The translations under genes were made by a program, and so were the position numbers. Below, one piece after another: positions 57,091 through 64,000 of a stretch of 64,000 bases of DNA (positions are counted from its first letter, which is position 1; every line of letters starts with the position of its first letter). The DNA is taken from contig OX326958.1 of assembly GCA_946800325.1 (NCBI GenBank), forward strand, positions 61,435,793-61,499,792, read 5' to 3'. The DNA comes from Luzula sylvatica (lineage: Eukaryota > Streptophyta > Magnoliopsida > Poales > Juncaceae). The notes below the pieces were generated by a model, which saw nothing but the letters and a program-made list of their open reading frames with translations, was not told the origin of the DNA and did no database searches.

Positions 57091-57330
57091 CACACTTCTT
57101 CCTTGATTAAACTCTTTGTTATTTGAACATGATTTTACTTGAGATCTACTTGGTTTCTACCTATGGTTTATTTGTGGCGAATCCCACTCACGGAAGGCTT
57201 CGACATCTTGATTCTTGATATGCTTCAAGGGCCTTCCTTCTAATCTTCTCTTGTTGTGCTTCTTGTGACTTCGAAGCTCTTCATCGTCTTCTAACCGTAC
57301 CTGCGTTATCCTACACATTTTCTCGATGTA

Positions 57331-60300
57331 AACATTAGTAATGACAGTGTTTTGAAATAATCAAACCATTAGGAAATTTGAACCAACATGGAGATGTTTT
57401 GGTTTTCGTCAAGCGTTTCAACGAGATTTATGCGTATAATTTTCAAGTAAAAAAGATGAACAAGATCGGCGAATCTTCTTTGGGTTATGCTAGTTCGAGG
57501 CCTTATACAAATACATTGCGGCCTTGTGGTAACTTGGAATCAATGGAGACGTATTAAGGGGCTGTTTTAGTAATTTCTGAAGTAGTTGAAGCTGCAGGGA
57601 TTAAAGTTGCTGCAACTATCAATGGAGACTTATTAAGTGGGTTTGAGGGCATGGTAAAATTTCCCTAATTCAAATATGGTGTTTATTTAAAGTTACAAAT
57701 TATATTTTTTGCATTTAAAGTTACAAATTATATTTGGCCTTTCATTTGTTTAGTATTTGTTGGGCTAAATTTTTGATGTAAAAAGACAATTGTAAACTTT
57801 CTTTTCCTATTATAGTATTTATTTTGTTTGGATGGAGGGCTTTGAACCTCTTACAAATTTACTCAAAAAAAAAAGAAAAGAAAATATGGTGTTTGGATGA
57901 AAGCTAATAGAAATGCTACATTTGTAATTTTCTTGTTTGGGTCATTGTAATGAGAGAATTGCAATTCCATTGCATTTTTTATTAAATCTAGATATTCTCA
58001 ATATGATCAAGTAACGTGTATGCATCTAAAACCCCAAACAACTATATTCTCAATAATAATAAACAACTATATTTTCAGTAATAATAAACAAATATATTTT
58101 CATCAATTAAACTATATTCTCAATCATAATTATTAAACTATATTTTCATCAATTATCCAAATAATTATAAAGAATGTCTCTAAAGTTTGCTCCACTACAT
58201 AAAATAATTGGATTCCATAAATTTTAGATGAAAATAATTGTAAATAAAATTGTAAATAAATGTCACAAATAGACCAATTCAAGCCAAATAAAATTCTAAT
58301 AAATTCAAGTCACAAATAGAACAAAATCACCAATTCTATTGTTATATATGTGATATATTTTGATGTTTCTGCAAAATAAATAATTAGGGGGGTTTTTATG
58401 CATAATTTCCATTGTACTAGCGGTAGCTATTGGATCCTGATCCGTTAGGGTAATGGATCTATGAGTTAATGAAAAAGATGGGTATGAAGGATGGGCTTAC
58501 GGGCTCAGGAGTATTCAGTGTAGAGGAAAGGATATAGCGGAAGATCCACAGGAGTGAAGGTAGTTAGAGGGAAGAGCATCTTCGTACAACAGGGGTAGAC
58601 TATAAATAGGATGTGTCCCTGTAAAGTTAGTTAGTTAATCTTTTAGACTTTTGTGTGGTTCTAAGTTTTGTAATGAACTCTTAAATCCTGAATTGAATTC
58701 TTGTTGAATTTGATTTGAGCGTGAGTTTATTATATATTCCATTAAATCCTAGTTGTAAAGGTTGGGTCATAACACAATTAAAATAGAATTTTTTTTTTAC
58801 AAAAACAATTAATGCCCATCCCTTTCCCACATTTGATTCATTATATGATTTCTAAGCGTTATCCATTCTTGTGTTTCATCTCTTGACTCAATTGAAGTTG
58901 TAGAACCTCGAGGATTTGTTGTTTGACTCAATTAGTTACTGGAAAGAGTTTAATTAAAATAGCAGTTTAGTGTACCTAAGTTAACGAAATATTAAAATCA
59001 ATTCTCCTTGCTAGTAATGTACCTCAATTAAGAAAATAAAAAGAACTTGATAGACATGATGGATTTTAATTAAAAGAGCAGTTTAGTATGTATAATGTAT
59101 GAACACAAAATGTTTGTATAAATGTCTAATAGAAATTTCAGATACAAATTACTAGAAACAACAACAAAAAATATTTTCATCATATTCGGTAAACCATTGC
59201 ATAAGAACATACGACTTTCTTGGATATATTCAACTTGTAACAGACAAATTGTATAGCTGGCATTTCAGCGAACAAGTGAGGGACACCAATACGAGCTATT
59301 CTTCTTCTTCGTTCTAGATGAGGAGAGCTTGAAAGCTTTGAGTTGGAACTTGGAAGAGAGAAGAAACGCGAAGAGGCACTAAAGAAGAGAACGATGAGGA
59401 CAACTTGAAATCTTTGTGTTGAAAAAAAAGTTCTTCACGGAGAGAAGGATAAGGCACAACATTACTTCATTCTTTAGAATATATGCTTCCTTCTTTAGGG
59501 AGAAGCAGAGAGAAGGAGATATGCGATGTATGGAGAGAAGGAGAAGGAGATAGGCGCTTCAGTTTTGTTATCTACTCCCGCCAAAATTTCACATTCCCGC
59601 TTTTGTAACCCAGGGAGTTTATGTGAGAATCCTAAGTACTGCAATGAGATGGTTTATGGCTGTTACAACTGCAGCAGTATGTTAAATACCACAGTCCAAA
59701 TATAAGTAGTAGTCCAATTACAGCATTTATTACTACTAACTACCCTTATTACACTCATCCAAACATTGCCTAACTTTAAGCTTTTGAGTAGTTAAAGATA
59801 GATTTATTTTTATTTTCGTATGTTCAGTAGAATTTGACAGTTTAGTAGAATTATATGTATTTTAGGTTTCAATGAGTTATTAATCAGTTGTGTGAGAATT
59901 TCAGATTTTAATGAATTATTAAGCAATCGTTTGTGAATTTTATATTTTAACGAGGTATACATGAATTATTAATCAACTGTTTTGGAATTATATACTTTAA
60001 TGATTTATATGTGAATGCTTAATCAATTTTGCCATTAGAGAAGAAAATATCAGTAAGATGAAGGATGACAAGTGTTTATAAAGAAGATTTTGAAGGTCTC
60101 ATGGAGGGAGGTTGAAGTATGAAGGGTTTTGTGGTAATTTGTGAAAAAATGATAATGATAACGGGTTACCGGGTCAAGAAGAAAGAGAGAGAATTAGAGG
60201 AAGATGATATAGAGAGATTTGTTAGCGATGAAGAGAGAAAGTAGAGTGGTGTAAAAGAATTCGTTATTTGGGAAAGGAGAGGAGAGATTGAGATTTGATA

Positions 60301-60446
60301 CCGGTACAGGAGGGGTACCGGTTTTCAGTTAAGAAAAAAAAAAGATGATTAGTTTCAAATTTAGGGTTTGAACTTTGAACCAAGTCCTGATTAAGAAAAT
60401 CAACTAGAAATTAACGTTTGAGAATGGGAAGTACCATCGAAGAATT
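57331..60446. other. Intergenic DNA, mostly unrecognised repeats
   Basis: No coding gene. A plus-strand TATAAATAGG at 58611-58620 with a leader ending near GTTGGGTCATAACA (about 58765-58780) looks like a solo LTR (about 58430-58780). At 59270-59600 there is a purine-rich segment (GAGAGAAGGAGAAGGAG) without an open frame. Confidence 0.4.
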
Positions 60447-60540
60447 TTTAGAGAAGGGAGGACCATTTTGCATTTTCACCATTTATTAAAAAAAAGAATC
60501 TTTAGAGAAGGGAGGACCATTTTGCATTTTCACCATTTAC
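60447..60540. repeat. 54-bp tandem repeat, two copies
   Basis: TTTAGAGAAGGGAGGACCAT followed by TTTGCATTTTCACCATTTA occurs at 60447 and 60501. Confidence 0.9.
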
Positions 60541-60685
60541 TATAAGTCATGCGGAAGCAACTAAAAGTTAACGTTTTCAATTTATATGTGGGGCGAAAAA
60601 GGTTGAGAATTTTGTTGCTTATTTTCTATAGTGCAATATGTAAAACAATGTACATTTCAATTGCACCCCTCGATTTTCTAGAATA

Positions 60686-62979
60686 CTAGCGTTGAACCCG
60701 CGCATTTGCGCGGGTATTTTTTTTAACTTGTCTGTTATGCTTCAGATTTTGTTTTATTTTTTTCCCCCTTATGATAAATTGCATGAAGTAATATAAAAAC
60801 TCCATATAAAGTATTATTTTAGAAATGAAAACTGCTTAGAGTTTTGTTTTGAACTCATGAATTGGATATACAAAACGTTTTAAGCAGTAATGATACGAAC
60901 CTCATCTTTTTCCCCACTTTTTTCCCGAATGCTGACATGGCATCTCTCGGTGTTCCACGTCACTAAACAAGTTTCATTCAAAAAGTAAATCTTGTTTGTT
61001 CATTCCCATCGTAGAAGAAAGAGATGATAAAAGGAGAGAGTGATAGACAAGAGAGAAGAGACCTAGACGCTGAGAGAGACGGATCGATCAAGGGAGAGAT
61101 TCAGGGCTCGAGCAAAAGGGATGAGGATTGAACTTGAGTCACTTCTATGAAGCCTCTTCCAAGGAGCGAGAGAGGGACGGATCGTCAGTCAGATCGGGCC
61201 TCTCCTCACTGCCCACTCATCTTTTCTCGATGTCACTCATTGCAATTTCAAGAAAGATAAGCTAAGAAGCCGAATCCGTAAAGAAGGCATTGCCGTGAGT
61301 GAATCAATCTAGAGTTTTCTGGAGTTTTTTTTTGCCGTGAATCAATCTCCTGTACAGGCATTTCTTTCAATTTCCAGTTTTGGCCTACTTAAACTAGTCA
61401 ATTTAATAAGTTATTCTTGCCAATTATGACAGTTTGTTTGTCAAATTAGGGGTGTTGTGAGGTTTTCAACAATTAAAACTAGGATAAATGTCACAAGAAC
61501 TAAAAGGTTTTGAGGTAGCTCGAAGATCGCAAATGAGGCTGCATTAAGTTCCTGAACACTTTTTGTGCTTCAAGATCCTCGAAATCTGAAATAGTTCATT
61601 TCACCTAAATCGGATCAGATGTTAACTGTACGGATTGAACATCAATTAGGAATCAAATTGGCAAAGTTTTAGGCTTAAATATGCAAATTGAAGATCCGAG
61701 GAAGCTGTACGGATCAGATGTTAACTATTTCAAAATCGATGGTTAACCTGACCCGAGGAAGCTTGACGGTGGTGGAGGTGGCGACGATGCCTTAGCCTGA
61801 TGCTCGTCTTCCTTAATTCTACGTAGGGGCTTTATGGATTTATTAAGAGTTTTGTAATGATTTTATCACTTGGATTGTTAGGATTTTGCAATGAATTTGT
61901 TATGGATTTATGTGATATTGTAATGATTTATTTGGATTATTGTAATACTTTATTTGGATTTGTAATGTTATATTAGGATTTCGTGATGTTTTATTTGTAT
62001 TTCGAGTACAATTCAATGTTCGAGATTTTTTTTTTCATATTAGCCCTTAGTATTCTTATTTTTCTCTATGTAGTCCTTGAAAAGCACAGCTATGTACTCT
62101 TCCAACTTCTTTGTTTTCAATTTATATGTATTTATAGGAAAAACAAACACAGAAAATGTAATATACATAAATACAAGTGTCAATTTAAACAAGTACAACT
62201 AATTTTTTTTTTTTTTTTTTGACTTATATACAAATTTCAAGAAAAACTAATACATAATTCGCAATAAAAATCACTGATTTTGCCGGCCCCCCAGTTCCTC
62301 TAATATTCGAGGACAGCAGCTGAAATAAAATTAGCAAAAATGTTATGTTTGTTTAAAAATCTAAAATATACAAGTATAATAAGAGAAATCCTGATTTTTC
62401 TCCGATTTTGAACAGTAATTAAATTGATTTCAACATAATCTCTAATTTCACAAAACAAAACTCAAATTTTGAATAAAAAAAGCTTAATGATACAAACAAA
62501 AATAATTTTCTGAATTTAAACACTTGTACAACGAGATTGACTAAATTCCAGATTTAATTGACCGAATTTTTTTTTAATTAGTCAATTTCGTTTATTAATT
62601 CGGTTTAAGTTGAAGCAAATACTCAAGAGCAACAAACCCACAAATCTAGGAGAGGGAGAAAGAATAGAGAGAGAGAGAGATGAGGAAACCTCTCTCCAGC
62701 AAAGCAGATGAGAGATATGTCCTTCTCGTGGGTCATTCTTGGTTACTTTGTTTGCCTTTTCAGAAACCCTCGGTGAGCAAGAGTGAAGAGAAAGGTGAAG
62801 GGAGTGAAGAACGAGCGAGATTAATTCTACATAGAAGGAACAAAGGGTGTCTGGTGGAGAGAGTGATTTTTCATTAATTGATGATGTGGCAAACCACTGC
62901 CATGTCATCAATTCGGGGAGAAAAGTGGGGAAATAGGTGGGGATAGTATCATTACTGCGTTTTAAGGGCTCAGTAAAGA
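60686..62979 (-). mobile_element. Non-autonomous Helitron, minus strand
   Basis: On the minus strand the 5' end is TCTTTACTGAGCCCTTAAAA preceded by A. The 3' end is the perfect hairpin CCCGCGC-AAAT-GCGCGGG, then TTCAACGCTAG, followed by T. The GATGACATGGCA and GCCACATCATC words inside the 5' end match those in the Helitron at 10464. The 2,294-bp body has no helicase. Near its 3' end (60873-60965) it has an inverted copy of its own 5' subterminal region. Confidence 0.78.
60873..60965 (+). repeat. Inverted copy of Helitron 5' subterminal sequence
   Basis: GCAGTAATGATAC, TTTTTCCCCACTTTT, CCCGAATGCTGACATGGCA and CCACGTCA match, on the opposite strand, the 62880-62965 end of the same element. The pair would fold into a long imperfect stem. 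Confidence 0.75.
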
Positions 62980-63281
62980 TTATGATGATCGAACATGAGT
63001 ATCAATAAGTATAAATATGATTGTTGCGCTAAAGTGTTTTTTGGACTAACAAAGCAATATTACAGAAGAAATAAGTTGTAACTGCATTGTTTAAAACAAT
63101 TTAGCGCAACAATCATATTGATACTTATTTTGGAACCACTGCCAACTCGGCTAATTTTGGAACCTTAATCATACAGAGCCAAAATTCCCTCTCACTTACT
63201 TTTATAACCTGCAAAAATAAGGAACAAAAAGAGAACAATTTGGAAGGAATCTGAAACTCTATAATTCAGAAAACGGAAGAC
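62980..63281. other. Spacer with inverted-repeat hairpin at 63000-63130
   Basis: ATCAATAAGTATAAATATGA, then TTGTTGCGCTAAA (about 63001-63035), is mirrored by TTTAGCGCAACAATCATATT, then GATACTTATT (about 63100-63130). It looks like a small hairpin or MITE remnant. Confidence 0.55.
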
Positions 63282-63457
63282 AAAAACTCATTGGCTTAAT
63301 TTGACCAAGAAGAGACCATTATATAATTTTAAATACGAAAAAGATTGAAGACAAATAAATGCCTACACCAGAACCAAGAAGAGACCATATATAATTTTAA
63401 ATTTTACTCAACAGAAAATGAAATGCACACAAAAACTCATTGGCTTAATTTGACCAA
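63282..63457. repeat. Local direct duplications
   Basis: CAAAAACTCATTGGCTTAAT, then TTGACCA, occurs at about 63282 and 63431. AAGAAGAGACCAT, then ATATAATTTTAAAT, occurs at about 63307 and 63376. They look like interleaved local duplications. Confidence 0.75.
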
Positions 63458-64000
63458 ATGCTTAAATTTTGGAAAAAGAACAACAAATGTGAAAATTAAT
63501 GAAGTACTAAAATCCACATAAATACGAATACAAACGGTGAAATTTAATCAATCAAATCCAAGAATTGCAGAAATTTTAAAATAGAAGACATGCAAATTGA
63601 AGAAATGTATACAAAACTCCCCAAAGTGTAGAAATTTAGCAAAAAAATCGTTATACGTGGGAATATAAAAGAAATACTCAAATTGACAAAAATGAAAAAT
63701 CAAAATTGTGAAATGTACAATCATTATTGCAAAAGAAACCTTTAAATCCCTGTAGAAAGTTGAAAATTACCTAAAAACCCTTAAAGTTTCTGCATTTTGA
63801 AAAAGAAAAAAAAATCCTAAATATTGGTTTATCATTTTAAACCTTAAAATTTCTGAAAAATAAAACCAAAAACACTGAAAATTACCAAAAAAACCTCAAC
63901 AAAGTAAAAAATTACAAAATAACCCTTAAAATTTATATAATGCCAGCATTGAGAAAAGTAATCCTTAATTAGTCACAATTTATAGAAGAACCCTACAAAA
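63458..64000. repeat. Degenerate A-rich repeat running off the window
   Basis: AAATTTAG, GAAATT and CTTAAAATTTCTG words recur, similar in type to the T-rich tract at 34200-35060 on the opposite strand. No gene. Confidence 0.45.

Larger units (their letters stand above)
55861..57330 (-). mobile_element. Two LTR-like promoter regions on the minus strand
   Basis: Two minus-strand TATA boxes with CTCT-rich leaders are visible: TATAAATAGGATAC (plus about 56167-56180) and GTATAAATAGAATCC (plus about 56622-56636). Upstream of the first lies the same TAGATAATCTAATTATCTAC-type box (about 56318-56345) seen at 6.8-7.0 kb. Upstream of the second are tandem palindromic repeats (56844-57041). The layout fits LTR U3-R regions inserted into or replacing the rest of the copia element, but exact LTR ends were not found. 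Confidence 0.4.

Noticed and set aside
62680..62877. 65-residue plus-strand frame
   Set aside because: Inside the Helitron with purine-rich low complexity and no domain.

Overview
This window is AT-rich plant nuclear DNA, almost certainly from a eudicot. The evidence is intron-containing plant gene families with GT-AG splice sites, a dense population of MITEs, Helitrons with hairpin plus CTAG ends, a copia-type gag, a LINE fragment and long AT and CT microsatellites. Nothing prokaryotic is present. Species and chromosome cannot be named from the sequence.

Five genes look intact or nearly so. They are a single-exon DUF241 gene (7879-8850, minus), a five-exon LHT8/AATL1-type amino-acid transporter (25033-27724, plus), an eleven-exon DHHC palmitoyltransferase of PAT10 type (28061-30005, minus), a two-exon acidic dehydrin (38976-39862, plus) and an F-box gene broken by one frameshift (51737-52646, plus). 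The transporter and the palmitoyltransferase are convergent, with about 340 bp between their stop codons. The palmitoyltransferase is built from exons of 34-175 bp and was assembled here by following phase-consistent splice sites. Gene relics include a LINE zinc-binding C-terminus (17.8-18.2 kb), a LEA-2 domain piece (43.7 kb) and a copia gag with two zinc knuckles and a protease motif (54.76-55.86 kb).

The rest is mostly mobile DNA, much of it resolvable by its ends. Two hAT elements filled with CGGGT-rich minisatellite have 8-bp target duplications (2.2-3.4 kb). Degenerate tRNA-derived SINEs form an array at 3.6-4.1 kb. Helitrons lie at 10464-13527 (plus) and 60686-62979 (minus), and a Helitron 3' end occurs twice inside a duplication. 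Three small MULE-type MITEs (18.3-20.1 kb) and two long TIR elements (30322-32401 and 36609-38081) all carry 9-bp target duplications. TTAATT-rich palindromic MITEs are scattered throughout. A PIF/Harbinger-like element lies at 52924-54582, and LTR-like promoter regions occur at 6.2-7.1 and 56.1-57.3 kb.

The largest structural event is a roughly 3.1-kb segmental duplication (44731-47818 and 48391-51483, about 98% identical by eye), which ends close to the F-box gene. The genes do not form a pathway. The dehydrin, with DRE and ABRE cores upstream, points to cold or drought response. I see no undescribed multi-gene system. The more novel points are the U3-like tandem repeat built on a perfect 40-bp palindrome (56.84-57.04 kb), the nested long-TIR element upstream of the PAT10-like gene, and a Helitron that carries an inverted copy of its own 5' end.
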